From: an uncultured Verrucomicrobiota bacterium
Lineage (GTDB): Bacteria > Verrucomicrobiota > Verrucomicrobiia > Chthoniobacterales > JACTMZ01
Direction of reading: 5' to 3'
DNA length: 52,576 bases
Assembly (NCBI GenBank): GCA_903934135.1
Contig: CAIZMQ010000122.1
Location: 1 to 52,576, forward strand
The notes beneath the pieces are model-generated. The model did no database searches and was not told where the DNA came from. It saw nothing but the letters and a program-made list of their open reading frames with translations. The position numbers and the translations under genes were made by a program. The first letter of the stretch is position 1. Each line of letters opens with the position of its first letter. Positions 22,106 to 32,228 of the stretch are shown piece by piece.

Positions 22106-23059
22106 ATGATGGTTCCCCGCCTCGGCCTGCCGGTCCTCCTCCTGGCTCTCCTGCCTTGCGCCGCAAGCGCCGTGGTCGTGGCGGGAGCCAACGGGGGCGG
22201 CAACACGACGAACAACACGACCTCCGCGCAGATGACCGCGCAATTGGGTCTGACCAACACGACGTTCTATGACAATGTGCTGCCTTACAGCGATGCCGGT
22301 TCCGTTTATCTCGGGTGGGCCAACACGTCTTCCGGATCGAGAGCCTACCTCCTTTCGGCCATGCATATCACGCTGAGCAACACCATGCTGATCAATGCCG
22401 TTTCCTATTCCGTGACGCGCCAATCGATCAGCGGCTCGGACCTCGCGCTGCTCACCTTGGCCAATGTCGACGGTATTATGCCCTCTTTGCCCGTGGTCGC
22501 TCTGGCCTCCTCCACACCGTCCGTCGGAACAAGTGTCATCATGGCCGGCTTCGGCCGCAACCGCGTGCAGGCAGCGACGACCGATGCGAGCGTGTCGGAT
22601 GCCGTCACGCTGACCAACGGCACCGGCTACACCACCACGTCGCCCCAAGTGCAAAGGTGGGGGACCAACGCCACAGTGCGGGCCAATTCATTTGGGCAGC
22701 CCTCGCCCACGACATCCATCAATGTTGGCACGAATCCCACCACGGTACTGGTCACGCAGTTCGACACGCCGGTGAGCAACAGCTGGCTCTCCACCAGCGA
22801 GGCGCAGGCGGTTTTGGGCGATTCGGGCGGCGGCCTTTTCACCACCAACGGAACATTGGCCGGCATCGTGGCAGCGGTTTCGGCCAACGGGCTCGAGGCC
22901 GAATTCGGGGAAAAAACCTTTTTTGCCAACATCGCGTCCTACAAGACGGCGGTCGATAACGCGATCGGCTACCCCCTTGTACCGGAGCCGGCCACTTCGG
23001 CGTTGGTGGCCTTCGGGGCGGCTGCGGCGTTTTTTTTCGCCCTGCGCCGCCGGTCTTAA
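22106..23059 (+). CDS. PEP-CTERM trypsin-like serine protease
   Basis: Catalytic-type motifs LLSAMHI (His), SDLALL (Asp), GDSGGGLF (Ser); C-terminus VPEPATSALVAFGAAAAFFFALRRRS. Confidence 0.82.
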   Translation: MMVPRLGLPVLLLALLPCAASAVVVAGANGGGNTTNNTTSAQMTAQLGLTNTTFYDNVLPYSDAGSVYLGWANTSSGSRAYLLSAMHITLSNTMLINAVSYSVTRQSISGSDLALLTLANVDGIMPSLPVVALASSTPSVGTSVIMAGFGRNRVQAATTDASVSDAVTLTNGTGYTTTSPQVQRWGTNATVRANSFGQPSPTTSINVGTNPTTVLVTQFDTPVSNSWLSTSEAQAVLGDSGGGLFTTNGTLAGIVAAVSANGLEAEFGEKTFFANIASYKTAVDNAIGYPLVPEPATSALVAFGAAAAFFFALRRRS

Positions 23060-23066
23060 TCCCCGC

Positions 23067-24047
23067 TCACTTTTTTCCCGCGACCAGTGCGAGGAAAAAG
23101 AGGCAACCGAGTGCGCCGGTGACCACCCCGACGGGTAGTTCGGTCCCGGCCAGAAGCGTCCGGGCGGCCAGGTCGGCGCCGACGGTCAGAGTCGCACCGA
23201 CCAGCATGCTGCCGGGCACGGCAACACCATGCGGCGCGCCGACCAATTTCCGCGTCAAGTGCGGAGCCATCAGCCCGACAAAGCCGATCGTACCGCAAGC
23301 CGCGACGGTGAGCGCCGCGAGCACCGCGGCCAAGGCGATGCCGGCTGTCTGCAGGAGCGGGACCCGCACGCCGAGGTGATGCGCGCTCTCGCCGCCGAGG
23401 GCGAGCAAATCGAGCGGCCGGTGGAGCAGCCAGATGGCCAGGCCGCCGACTAGGGCCGCGGGCAACAGCATCCACACCTCGGTCCATCCGCGTCCGGCGA
23501 AGCTGCCCATCAGCCAGAAAAGAATGCTGCGCAAGGCGCCGGGATCGAAGCGCAGGATGATGGCGGTGGTGAACGCTTGCGCCAGGGCACCCAAAGCCAC
23601 GCCGACGAGCAAGAGCGAAGGAAGGTCGGCGGCGATGCGTCGCCGGCAAAAAAGAAGCACGATGGCGGCGAGGGCCAGGCTGCCGGCCAGCGCGGGCCAA
23701 GTCACGGAGGCCGCGCCGGCGGCCAGCGCGACCACGGCGCCCAAAGCGCCGCCCGAGGAAAGCCCGAGCAAATAAGGCTCGGCCAGGGGATTGCGGAAGA
23801 TGGCCTGCAGGAGGAGACCGCCCAGGGCCAAATTGGCGCCGGCCGCGGCGGCGAGCAGCACACGGGGCAGACGCAACTCCCAAAAGACAAGCGACGCACG
23901 CTCCAACTCCGGGGTGGCCACGCCGGTCCTCAGCAATTCAAACCAGCGCGGCAGGTCGAGCAAATGGGTCGGACCAATGCACACCGCGGCGACGAAGACG
24001 GCCAGCGACGCGGCGGCGAGGAGACAAAGCCGGGGCAATGCGTTCAT
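23067..24047 (-). CDS. btuC: FecCD/BtuC-family ABC transporter permease
   Basis: RLPRVLLAAAAGANLALGGLLLQAIFRNPLAEPYLLGLSSGGALGA; ATGA overlap with ATPase gene. Confidence 0.87.
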   Translation of the reverse strand: MNALPRLCLLAAASLAVFVAAVCIGPTHLLDLPRWFELLRTGVATPELERASLVFWELRLPRVLLAAAAGANLALGGLLLQAIFRNPLAEPYLLGLSSGGALGAVVALAAGAASVTWPALAGSLALAAIVLLFCRRRIAADLPSLLLVGVALGALAQAFTTAIILRFDPGALRSILFWLMGSFAGRGWTEVWMLLPAALVGGLAIWLLHRPLDLLALGGESAHHLGVRVPLLQTAGIALAAVLAALTVAACGTIGFVGLMAPHLTRKLVGAPHGVAVPGSMLVGATLTVGADLAARTLLAGTELPVGVVTGALGCLFFLALVAGKK

Positions 24048-24838
24048 GGGGCGAAGAAGGTTCCCGGACGTCCGGTGAAAGGATTTGGAGCAACCCGGAG
24101 CGCCTCGCAACGGAAGACCTCGCGCAAGTTGGGTTCGGTCAGGACTTCTTCCGGCGTTCCGGCCGCCTGCACCCGTCCCTGTGTCATAATGATCATCCGG
24201 TCGCTGAATTCCGCCGCCAGATTGAGATCGTGCGAAACGCAGAGCACCGCGCGGTTTTGCTCCCGCGCCAGCGAACGCAGCAGGGTATGCACGGCGAAAC
24301 GGTGTCCGGGATCAAGGTGCGCGGCCGGTTCGTCGAGCAGGAGCAAAGGAGCCTCCTGGGCCAAAGCCCGGGCCAGCAAGGTGCGCTGCCATTCGCCGGT
24401 GCTAAGCGAGCGGATGCTGCGCTCCCCGAAACCCGCGAGGTCGGTTTCTTCCATGGCCCGGGAGGCAGCGTCGCGATCTTGTGCGGTGGCGGCGGCGAGC
24501 GGAGGCCGGTGGGGGTGGCGACCGAGCAAAACGAATTGGCCGACCGTGTAGTCGAACATCGGCGCTTCGACCTGCGGTTGCACCGCGCAACGGCGCGCGC
24601 GTTCTTTGGCGGAAAGGACCCCCAGAGGTGTCCCGCCGATGCGCACTTCGCCCCCGCGGAGGGGGAGGAGACCGGTCACGGCGCGCAGCAGGGTGCTTTT
24701 TCCGCTGCCGTTCGGCCCGGCCACGCAGAGCACTTCGCCGCGGCGGACTTCGAGGTCGATACCCCGGAGTACTTCGCGACCGGAGTAGCCGGCGCGGACG
24801 GCCCGTGCTTGGAGAAACGGCTCCTGCTCCGCTTTCAC
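24044..24838 (-). CDS. btuD: ABC transporter ATP-binding protein (BtuD/FecE-like)
   Basis: Walker A GPNGSGKST, signature LSTGEWQR, Walker B LLLLDEPAAHLD. GTG start at 24838 overlapping the upstream stop (GTGA). Confidence 0.9.
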   Translation of the reverse strand: MKAEQEPFLQARAVRAGYSGREVLRGIDLEVRRGEVLCVAGPNGSGKSTLLRAVTGLLPLRGGEVRIGGTPLGVLSAKERARRCAVQPQVEAPMFDYTVGQFVLLGRHPHRPPLAAATAQDRDAASRAMEETDLAGFGERSIRSLSTGEWQRTLLARALAQEAPLLLLDEPAAHLDPGHRFAVHTLLRSLAREQNRAVLCVSHDLNLAAEFSDRMIIMTQGRVQAAGTPEEVLTEPNLREVFRCEALRVAPNPFTGRPGTFFAP

Positions 24839-25617
24839 AGTTTCTCCACCTCGTCGCGCAATTTTTGCCCCGCTTGCAGTGCCGCGGGCCCCGGGATGCT
24901 GAACGCCCGGGCTGGAAAAACGACCACGCGGTCCTCCCGCACGGCGCGCAAGTGCCTGCGCACAGGATGCCCGCGGAGCAGAGCAAGGACCGCTTCTCTC
25001 TTCGCCCCGCCGTAGTCGGCCACGATGATGACGTCCGGGTCGGAGGCGAGGAGAAATTCCTCGCCGAGTTGCGGCCAGGGACCGGACGCCTCGGCTGCGA
25101 TGTTGTGCAGACCGGCGGCCCCGAGGATCTCGTGCGCGTGCGTCCCGCAACCTGCGCTGTAGGCAGTGTCCGCCCCGAAGAGCAAAACCGCAGTGCGGGA
25201 AGGGCGGACGCCGTCCGGGGCTGGCTCGCGGGGTGCGTCCCGCCCGAAAATCCCGGCCAGCCTCGCCGTTGCCGCGCGAATTTCTTCCAGCGACCCGGTG
25301 GCGAAGACCTCGGTGCGGATGCCGAGACGGCGGAGTTGGCGCAGGGTTGGTGCCGGGGTGATGGAAGAGGCCAGTACCAGGTCGGGTCCGATGGCCAGGA
25401 TGGTTTCGGCCTCGGGCTGCATGCCGCCGGCCACGCGCGGCACCTCATCCGGGGCCGCGCAAAAAGGGGTTACCCCGGCAAGCGATTCCCCGGCGCCGAG
25501 GTGCAGGACCATGTCCGTGAGATTGGGGGCGAGGCTGACCACCCGGGCCGGAGGATCCGCCCGCACGGCAACTGCCGTGGCAAGCATGAGCGGCCAAATC
25601 CGGAACGCGCGGATCAT
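24835..25617 (-). CDS. btuF: Periplasmic cobalamin/iron-siderophore-type substrate-binding protein (BtuF-like)
   Basis: RVVSLAPNLTDMVLHLGAGESLAGVTPFC...VPRVAGGMQPEAETILAIGPDLVLA. Confidence 0.85.
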   Translation of the reverse strand: MIRAFRIWPLMLATAVAVRADPPARVVSLAPNLTDMVLHLGAGESLAGVTPFCAAPDEVPRVAGGMQPEAETILAIGPDLVLASSITPAPTLRQLRRLGIRTEVFATGSLEEIRAATARLAGIFGRDAPREPAPDGVRPSRTAVLLFGADTAYSAGCGTHAHEILGAAGLHNIAAEASGPWPQLGEEFLLASDPDVIIVADYGGAKREAVLALLRGHPVRRHLRAVREDRVVVFPARAFSIPGPAALQAGQKLRDEVEKL

Positions 25618-25620
25618 GGC

Positions 25621-25968
25621 TTAGAGATGAATCCCGGCGCGGGCCAGGGCGAGCGCCATGACCGCATAGCCGGCGGCCGTGGCGAGGCAGGCGATGGTCA
25701 GTGCGAGGTAAAACCCCGCTTTGGGCAGCAGCCACGGCAAGAGAACGAAAAAGAGCAGACTGGGCAGGACGAACCAGAAAACGCTGCGGGAAAAATCCGC
25801 GATTTTGGCCGCGTCGTGCGTCTCGATCCATATCCACCCGATGGCCAGCAACGAGACCAGCGGGAGCGAGGCGATGAGGCCTCCGAGGTAGCCGCTGCGC
25901 TTGGAAATTTCGCTGATCGCCACGATGAGCCCGGCGCTGAGGAAAAGTTTCACCAAATAGTAGGTCAT
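25621..25968 (-). CDS. DUF3147 family membrane protein
   Basis: MTYYLVKLFLSAGLIVAISEISKRSGYLGGLIASLPLVSLLAIGWIWIET; four hydrophobic segments. Confidence 0.75.
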   Translation of the reverse strand: MTYYLVKLFLSAGLIVAISEISKRSGYLGGLIASLPLVSLLAIGWIWIETHDAAKIADFSRSVFWFVLPSLLFFVLLPWLLPKAGFYLALTIACLATAAGYAVMALALARAGIHL

Positions 25969-26082
25969 GGCCGGGCAAGTCTAGGACCGGGGCCGTCCGC
26001 CGCGAAGCAAAAGAGCGCTGGTCGGCCGCCCCGCCTTGATCCGGGGTAAGGGGCAGGTCAAACTGTCCGGTCCGCATCTCCC

Positions 26083-27135
26083 ATGAAAAAACTCCTCGTC
26101 ACCGGATCCTCCGGCCTCATCGGCTCGGAAGTTTGCCTCCACTTTGCCCGCCTCGGCTGGGAAATCCACGGTCTCGACAACAACCAGCGCGCCGTTTTTT
26201 TCGGGCCGCAGGGTGACACCCGCTGGAACCAGGAACGCCTGGCTGCGCTGATCAAAAACTTCCACCACCATGAACTTGATATCCGCGACCGCCAAGGAGT
26301 GCTCGACCTCCTGGCCGGACTTAAGCCCGATGCCGTGGTCCACACTGCCGCGCAGCCCAGCCATGACCGCGCAGCGGCCATCCCGTTCGACGACTTCGAC
26401 ACCAACGCGGTCGGCACCTTGAATCTGCTCGAGGCCGTCCGCCGCACCTGCCCGGAATCGCCCTTCGTCCACATGTCGACCAACAAGGTCTACGGGGACC
26501 GTCCGAACTTCATCCGGCTCAAGGAACTCGAAACCCGGTGGGACTATGACGATCCTGCTTATGCCGACGGCATCGCGGAGGATTTTTCCATCGACCAATC
26601 GAAGCATTCCCTTTTCGGGGCGTCGAAAGCGGCGGCCGACATCATCGTCCAGGAATACGGCCTCTACTTCGGCCTGCCGACCTGCTGCCTGCGCGGCGGA
26701 TGCCTGACCGGGCCGAACCACTCCGGCGTCGAGTTGCACGGATTTCTCAGCTACCTGGTCAAATGCAACCTGGAGGGCAAGGAATACAAAGTCTACGGCT
26801 ACAAGGGCAAGCAGGTGCGCGACAACATCCACAGCCATGACGTCGCCCGCTTCATCGAGGAGTTTCTCAAGGCCCCCCGGGTCGCCGCGGTCTACAACCT
26901 CGGCGGCGGACGCGACAACTCGTGCTCCATCCTCGAGGCTTTCGCCCTGACCGAAAAATTCACCGGTCAAAAACAGGTCCACACTTACCTCGATGAAAAT
27001 CGCATCGGCGACCACATCTGCTACATCAGCAACCTGGCCAAGATGCGCCGCGATTACTCTGCGTGGGACATCACCATCTCGCTCGAAGACACCATCCACC
27101 AAATCGTCGATGCTTGGAAATCTCGGGGGGCTTGA
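26083..27135 (+). CDS. NAD-dependent epimerase/dehydratase, CDP-tyvelose/paratose 2-epimerase-like
   Basis: [14 protein letters not shown] Rossmann motif; [39 protein letters not shown]. Confidence 0.88.
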   Translation: MKKLLVTGSSGLIGSEVCLHFARLGWEIHGLDNNQRAVFFGPQGDTRWNQERLAALIKNFHHHELDIRDRQGVLDLLAGLKPDAVVHTAAQPSHDRAAAIPFDDFDTNAVGTLNLLEAVRRTCPESPFVHMSTNKVYGDRPNFIRLKELETRWDYDDPAYADGIAEDFSIDQSKHSLFGASKAAADIIVQEYGLYFGLPTCCLRGGCLTGPNHSGVELHGFLSYLVKCNLEGKEYKVYGYKGKQVRDNIHSHDVARFIEEFLKAPRVAAVYNLGGGRDNSCSILEAFALTEKFTGQKQVHTYLDENRIGDHICYISNLAKMRRDYSAWDITISLEDTIHQIVDAWKSRGA

Positions 27136-27144
27136 GGTTGTGCC

Positions 27145-27414
27145 ATGCCCGAACTCTCGCGATTTCATGGCATCATTATCCGCATGTTCGCGGAGCCCTC
27201 AGCAGGTCATCACGAGTCTCATTTTCACGCTTATTACCAAGAGCATGCCGCAGTTTTTACCATTCGTCCGGTCGCTCTTACCGCCGGCTCTCTGCCGCAG
27301 CGCCAGCAAAGACTGGTTGAAGCGTGGGCTGAACTGCACCAGAGTGAGCTTGAAGCTGATTGGCAGCAATTGATCAACGGGCGTTCGGCCATGCCGATCA
27401 GGCCTCTGGAATAG
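27145..27414 (+). CDS. DUF4160 family protein
   Basis: MPELSRFHGIIIRMFAEPSAGHHESHFHAYYQEHAAVFTI. Confidence 0.75.
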   Translation: MPELSRFHGIIIRMFAEPSAGHHESHFHAYYQEHAAVFTIRPVALTAGSLPQRQQRLVEAWAELHQSELEADWQQLINGRSAMPIRPLE

Positions 27415-27416
27415 CC

Positions 27417-27758
27417 ATGACTCATCCCGTCCACAGGATTACCGGATTCGAGCGCGTCGCGCCCTATGCGCTTCGTCTTCGCTTTGAGGACGGGGTCGAG
27501 ACGGTCGTTGATCTTGCCGATATGCTTGAAGGGGAACTTTACGGCCCGCTCCGCGACCCGTTTGTCTTCGCCCGTGTCGCGCTCGACTCTGAGGTTGGGA
27601 CCGTTGTCTGGCCGAATGGCGCGGACTTCGATCCCGCGGTTCTCCATGACTGGCCACTGCACAAAGATGCTTTTGCCGCTGCGGCCCAACGATGGAAATC
27701 CCGCATGACCGCCCGCGTCGCTGAAAACCCAGAGTCGGGCTCTCCTCGTCATCCGTGA
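27417..27758 (+). CDS. DUF2442 family protein
   Basis: VAPYALRLRFEDGVETVVDLADMLEGELYGPLRDPFVFARVALDSEVGTVVWPNGADFDPAVLH; ATG at 27417, immediately after DUF4160. Confidence 0.8.
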   Translation: MTHPVHRITGFERVAPYALRLRFEDGVETVVDLADMLEGELYGPLRDPFVFARVALDSEVGTVVWPNGADFDPAVLHDWPLHKDAFAAAAQRWKSRMTARVAENPESGSPRHP

Positions 27759-27822
27759 CCCGCAACTGATGACCGCCGACGTCAGACCGGAACCCGGCTC
27801 CAAGCTCCCCGCTCCACACTCC

Positions 27823-29091
27823 ATGCGCAAACACGTCGACTGCCTCATCGTCGGTGCGGGATTTTCCGGCCTGACCGTGGCCGAGCGTCTCACCACGGAG
27901 CAGGGAAAGACCTGTCTTTTGGTCGAGAAGCGCGACCACCTCGGGGGCAATGCTTATGACAAATATGACGCGGCCGGGGTTCTGGTCCACGCTTACGGGC
28001 CGCATTACTTCCGTACCAATGCCCCGCGCATTGTCGATTACCTCAGCCAGTTCACCGCGTGGCATCCGGTTGATTACAAAATCCTCTCCTACTCCGACGG
28101 CCGCTACTGGAATTTTCCGATCAACCTGAACACCTTCGAGCAATTTCTCGGGCGTCCGTCCACCTCGGAAGAAATGGAGCAGTGGATCGCCGAACACCGC
28201 GTCCCCATCGACAATCCGGCCAACTCCGAAGAGGTGGTGGTCAGCCAGGTCGGCTGGGAACTTTACGAGAAATTTTTCAAAGGCTACACGCTCAAGCAGT
28301 GGAGGCGTCATCCCAAGGATCTCGATGCGTCGGTCTGCGGACGCATCCCGATCCGCACCAACCGGGACGACCGTTACTTGCGCGAGGACTTCCAGGCCAT
28401 TCCCAAGGACGGCTACACCGCGATGTTCGAACGCATGGTCGCGGCTTGCGGAGACAAGTTGGAAATTCTCCTCAACACCGAATTCCGCGCCATCCTCCCG
28501 CAGGTCCGCTGCAAGCATCTCGTCTACACCGGGCCGATCGACGAATACTACGATTACTGCCACGGACGCCTCCCGTACCGCTCGCTCCGCTTCGAACCCG
28601 AGTCCTTCACTTCCGAGCAGCTCGCAGATCCATCAACCCTCAATTGCCTGCGGCCGTCTCCGCCCAGCTCCGGCTCCCATCTCTCCACTGAGAAGCCTGC
28701 TCCTCCGGGCTTCTTCCAGCCCGCGATGCAGGTGAATTATCCCAACGACGAGGAGTTCACTCGCATTGTCGAAATCAAACATGCCACTGGCCAACAGTGC
28801 GCCAATACGACCATTGTCCGCGAATATCCGGACGACTTCGGTCCCGGCAAGGAAGCCTACTACCCGGTTCCCGCCCCCGATTCCGCGGCCCTCTACCAGA
28901 AATACAAATCGCGGACCGAGACCGACCCTTTTCCCCCGCACCTTCGCGACCTCTGTGCTCCCGGGGCCGCCGCGGATCCCACGGTCTCCTTCATCGGGCG
29001 CTTGGCCACCTATCGCTACTATAACATGGACCAGATCGTCGGCATGGCGCTGAAGGAAGCGGAAAAAATGGCGGCAACACCGGCCGCTTGA
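27823..29091 (+). CDS. glf: UDP-galactopyranose mutase
   Basis: DCLIVGAGFSGLTVAERL, YGPHYFRTN, YRSLRFEPESF, FIGRLATYRYYNMDQIVGMAL. Confidence 0.93.
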   Translation: MRKHVDCLIVGAGFSGLTVAERLTTEQGKTCLLVEKRDHLGGNAYDKYDAAGVLVHAYGPHYFRTNAPRIVDYLSQFTAWHPVDYKILSYSDGRYWNFPINLNTFEQFLGRPSTSEEMEQWIAEHRVPIDNPANSEEVVVSQVGWELYEKFFKGYTLKQWRRHPKDLDASVCGRIPIRTNRDDRYLREDFQAIPKDGYTAMFERMVAACGDKLEILLNTEFRAILPQVRCKHLVYTGPIDEYYDYCHGRLPYRSLRFEPESFTSEQLADPSTLNCLRPSPPSSGSHLSTEKPAPPGFFQPAMQVNYPNDEEFTRIVEIKHATGQQCANTTIVREYPDDFGPGKEAYYPVPAPDSAALYQKYKSRTETDPFPPHLRDLCAPGAAADPTVSFIGRLATYRYYNMDQIVGMALKEAEKMAATPAA

Positions 29092-29099
29092 AAGGGAAG

Positions 29100-29172
29100 T
29101 GGAGCCATGGGGATTCGAACCCCAGACCTCCTCAATGCCATTGAGGCGCTCTACCAACTGAGCTATGACCCC
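29100..29172 (-). tRNA. tRNA-Ala (anticodon GGC)
   Basis: Reverse complement ggggtcatagctcagttggtagagcgcctcaatGGCattgaggaggtctggggttcgaaccccatggctcca: 7-bp acceptor stem, cctca/tgagg anticodon stem, GGTTCGAACC T-arm; CCA not encoded. Confidence 0.97.
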
Positions 29173-29271
29173 GGAAAACCGAAGGGAATATAAAGCATTC
29201 CCCGCGCGGGTTGGCAATGGCATTCGGTCGGGCCGCGCCGCAGGGACGGTGCCTGTCGGGATGCTCGCGGC

Positions 29272-31008
29272 TTAGCTGGTCCGGGAAAAAGCCGCGGCGG
29301 GGGTGCCTTCGCCGTTTTCGGTCGGGCGGAGGTGCTGGACTTCGAGCTGAAGGCTGATGCGCTGGCGGTATTCGTTGCGAACCAGTTTGAAGGCGACGTC
29401 CCAGGGGGCCCGGGGGAAGTCGTCGCGGGCGCCGTTGAAATAAATGGCGGCGAGCAGTTCTTCGCGGCCGCGGACCCGGAAGCGGACATGTTTTTCTTTG
29501 AGCACGTCGGGGCCGTGCACGGGGGCGACGGCACGGGCGTAAAAGAGTGGTGCGGGGTTGCCCATGCCGCATGGCTCGAGGAGGGAGAGTTCTTCAAGGT
29601 GGGCGTGTTCCAAATCGGCCACGTCGATGCGGGCGTCGAGTTTGATCCGGGGAACGAGGTCGTGCGGCTGCAAGCGTCGCCCGGCGGCCAAGGTGAATTT
29701 TTCGCGGAAGCCGGCAAAGTTTTCCCGCGTGACGCTCAGACCGGCGGCCATGTGGTGGCCGCCGAAAGGCCCGAGCAAGTCGGCGCAGTCGCCGAGGGTC
29801 TCGACGAGGGAGAGGGCGTCGATGCTGCGTCCGCTGCCGTGACCTTCGCCCTTCTCGTCGAAGCCGACCACGATGGCCGGGCGGTGGTATTTGCGGCAGA
29901 GGCGGGAGGCGACGATGCCGACCACGCCGGCGTGCCAGCCGTCGCCCCCGACCACCACGGCGCAATCGCGTCCGGGGTCGAAATCTTTGTCCAAGGCGTC
30001 CAGGGCGGCTTCGAGGACGTGTTGCTCGAGGTCCTGGCGTTCGCGGTTGCAGACGTCGAGTTCGCGGGCGAGGCGCCGCGCTTCGTCCGGATCTTCGCTG
30101 AGGAGCAGTTTGAGCGCGGCCTCCGCAGTGTGGAGGCGCCCGGCCGCGTTGAGGCGCGGTCCGAGGCGGAACCCGACTTCGGCCGTGGTGATGACCGGCG
30201 GCGTGACGGAAGAAACTTCCATCAAGGCACGGAGTCCTTCCCATTTGGTCTGGCTGAGTCGGGCCAGACCGTGGCGGACGATGACCCGGTTTTCCCCGCG
30301 CAGCGGGGCGAGGTCGCAAATTGTGCCCATCGCGGCGAGGTCGAGGAAGTCGCGGAGGTCGGGTTCCCGCCGGCCGCTGACTTTCTGGATGCCGTGGCAG
30401 ACCTTGAAGACCAGCGCGGCGGTGCAGAGGTCGGTGTTGCCGCCGAGGGCCTTCGGGTTGACCAGCGCGGCGCAGGGGGCCGCGCCGTGTTTCGGTTCGT
30501 GGTGGTCGATGATGACGAGGTCAACCCCGCGTGCGGCCAGCCAGGCGGCTTCTTCGTGCGACCCGGTGCCGCAGTCGAGGGCGACCAGAAGGGTGGGCTG
30601 GCGGGCGGCAAAGACGCGGTCGAGGCCGTCGCGGCTCAGCCCGTAGCCTTCGGATTCCCGCAGCGGGAGAAACCAACCGGCTTCGAGTCCGTGCGCGGCG
30701 AGGAAGCGGTGCATGATGGCCAGAGAGGTCACGCCATCCACGTCATAGTCGCCGTAGAGAACGACGTTCTCCCCGCGTTCCACGGCCAGGGCGATGCGTC
30801 GGGCGGCGGCTTCCAACCCGGGAGTGGCCAGCGGGTCGGGAAGCGAGGCGAGGCGGGGGTGGAGGAAGTGGTCCGCCTCGCCGGGGTCGGTGATGTCGCG
30901 CGAGGTGAGGAGGGACGCGAGGAGGGCGGAGATGCCGAGTTCGCGGACCAGATTCTGCGCGATGACGGGATCCGCGGGATCCCGGGTTTCCCAGCGGGTG
31001 GTCGGCAT
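29272..31008 (-). CDS. recJ: Single-stranded-DNA-specific exonuclease RecJ
   Basis: VVLYGDYDVDGVTSLAI, LVIIDHHEP, RLNAAGRL, GSGRSIDALSLVE, FGGHHMAAGLSV. Confidence 0.95.
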   Translation of the reverse strand: MPTTRWETRDPADPVIAQNLVRELGISALLASLLTSRDITDPGEADHFLHPRLASLPDPLATPGLEAAARRIALAVERGENVVLYGDYDVDGVTSLAIMHRFLAAHGLEAGWFLPLRESEGYGLSRDGLDRVFAARQPTLLVALDCGTGSHEEAAWLAARGVDLVIIDHHEPKHGAAPCAALVNPKALGGNTDLCTAALVFKVCHGIQKVSGRREPDLRDFLDLAAMGTICDLAPLRGENRVIVRHGLARLSQTKWEGLRALMEVSSVTPPVITTAEVGFRLGPRLNAAGRLHTAEAALKLLLSEDPDEARRLARELDVCNRERQDLEQHVLEAALDALDKDFDPGRDCAVVVGGDGWHAGVVGIVASRLCRKYHRPAIVVGFDEKGEGHGSGRSIDALSLVETLGDCADLLGPFGGHHMAAGLSVTRENFAGFREKFTLAAGRRLQPHDLVPRIKLDARIDVADLEHAHLEELSLLEPCGMGNPAPLFYARAVAPVHGPDVLKEKHVRFRVRGREELLAAIYFNGARDDFPRAPWDVAFKLVRNEYRQRISLQLEVQHLRPTENGEGTPAAAFSRTS

Positions 31009-31093
31009 GGGAGAAAGTTTAGGTCGGAAGCGGCGGTGTGGCAATGCGAAGGGATTTGCCCGCCGGGCGGGCGCTGGTTACGCTCGGATCGGC

Positions 31094-32167
31094 ATGGGCA
31101 AAACGAAACCACCGACCAAAAAGAAATCCTCCAAAGGCGGAAGCACGCCGCGGCCGGCGTTCTCCGGCAAGGACCGTTTTCTCGTCACCGGCGGGGCCGG
31201 TTTCATCGGAAGTGTGCTCGTCGGGGCGCTGAACCGCTGGCACGGGACGGATCGCGTGGTCGTGGTCGACCAACTCGAGAGCGACGAAAAGTGGCGGAAT
31301 CTTTCGCCTTTGCGCTTTGAGGAATTTGTCGAGGCCGATGAATTTTACGACCGCTTGGCGGACAAGGCGGGCGCGTTCGGCGAATTCACCCATGTGTTCC
31401 ACCTCGGGGCGTGTTCCTCGACCACGGAGCGGGATGCGGATTATTTGCTGCGCAACAATTTCGGCTGCACGCGTCAATTGGCCGAGTGGGCCCTCGGCCG
31501 CGGGTCGCGTTTTGTTTATGCGTCCTCGGCTGCGACCTATGGCGACGGCTCGGCCGGGATGGATGATTTGTCCGACGAACTGTCCGCCTGGCGCCCGCTC
31601 AATGCCTACGGGTATTCGAAGCAACTTTTCGATCTTCACGCCCAGCGCGAGGGATATCTGCGGCGGATGGTCGGGCTGAAGTATTTCAACATTTTCGGCC
31701 CGAACGAGGAGCACAAGGGCGACATGCGCAGCGTGGTGAGCAAGGCCTGGCGGCAGATCGAGGAGACGGGGCTGGTAAAGCTTTTCAAGAGCTACCATGC
31801 GGACTATGCGGACGGCGGGCAGATGCGGGATTTTCTTTATGTCAAAGACGCGGTGGCCATGACCTTGCATCTGGCCGCCACGAAGAAAGCCGGAGGGTTG
31901 TTCAATATCGGATCGGGCGAGGCGCACACTTGGCTCGACCTGGTCCACCCGATTTTCGAGGCGATGGGAAAGGAAGCGCGGATCGAATTCATCGAGATGC
32001 CCGAAGCGCTGCGCAGCCAGTACCAGTATTTCACCCAGGCGGACATCACCAAGCTGAAGTCCACCGGTTATGCGGGGGGAGTCACTCCCTTGCCGGAGGC
32101 GGTGAAGGAGTATGTGGCGCGCTACCTGATGCCGCGCAGGCACTTCGGAGACGGGGCGGGGGACTGA
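31094..32167 (+). CDS. hldD: ADP-L-glycero-D-manno-heptose-6-epimerase
   Basis: FLVTGGAGFIGSVLV, HLGACSSTTERDADYLLRNNF, YASSAATYGDG, LKYFNIFGPNEEHKGDMRSVV. Confidence 0.93.
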   Translation: MGKTKPPTKKKSSKGGSTPRPAFSGKDRFLVTGGAGFIGSVLVGALNRWHGTDRVVVVDQLESDEKWRNLSPLRFEEFVEADEFYDRLADKAGAFGEFTHVFHLGACSSTTERDADYLLRNNFGCTRQLAEWALGRGSRFVYASSAATYGDGSAGMDDLSDELSAWRPLNAYGYSKQLFDLHAQREGYLRRMVGLKYFNIFGPNEEHKGDMRSVVSKAWRQIEETGLVKLFKSYHADYADGGQMRDFLYVKDAVAMTLHLAATKKAGGLFNIGSGEAHTWLDLVHPIFEAMGKEARIEFIEMPEALRSQYQYFTQADITKLKSTGYAGGVTPLPEAVKEYVARYLMPRRHFGDGAGD

Positions 32168-32228
32168 AAGTCGGCTCCGGCCGTTTGACAGGTTGTCGCA
32201 GGAGCGGTAAGTTTTCTGTTTACTTGCC

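Noticed and set aside
25969-26082. Cobalamin riboswitch upstream of the btuFDC-like operon
   Set aside because: The operon leader before DUF3147 is only about 114 bp and I see no recognisable B12-box-like sequence.
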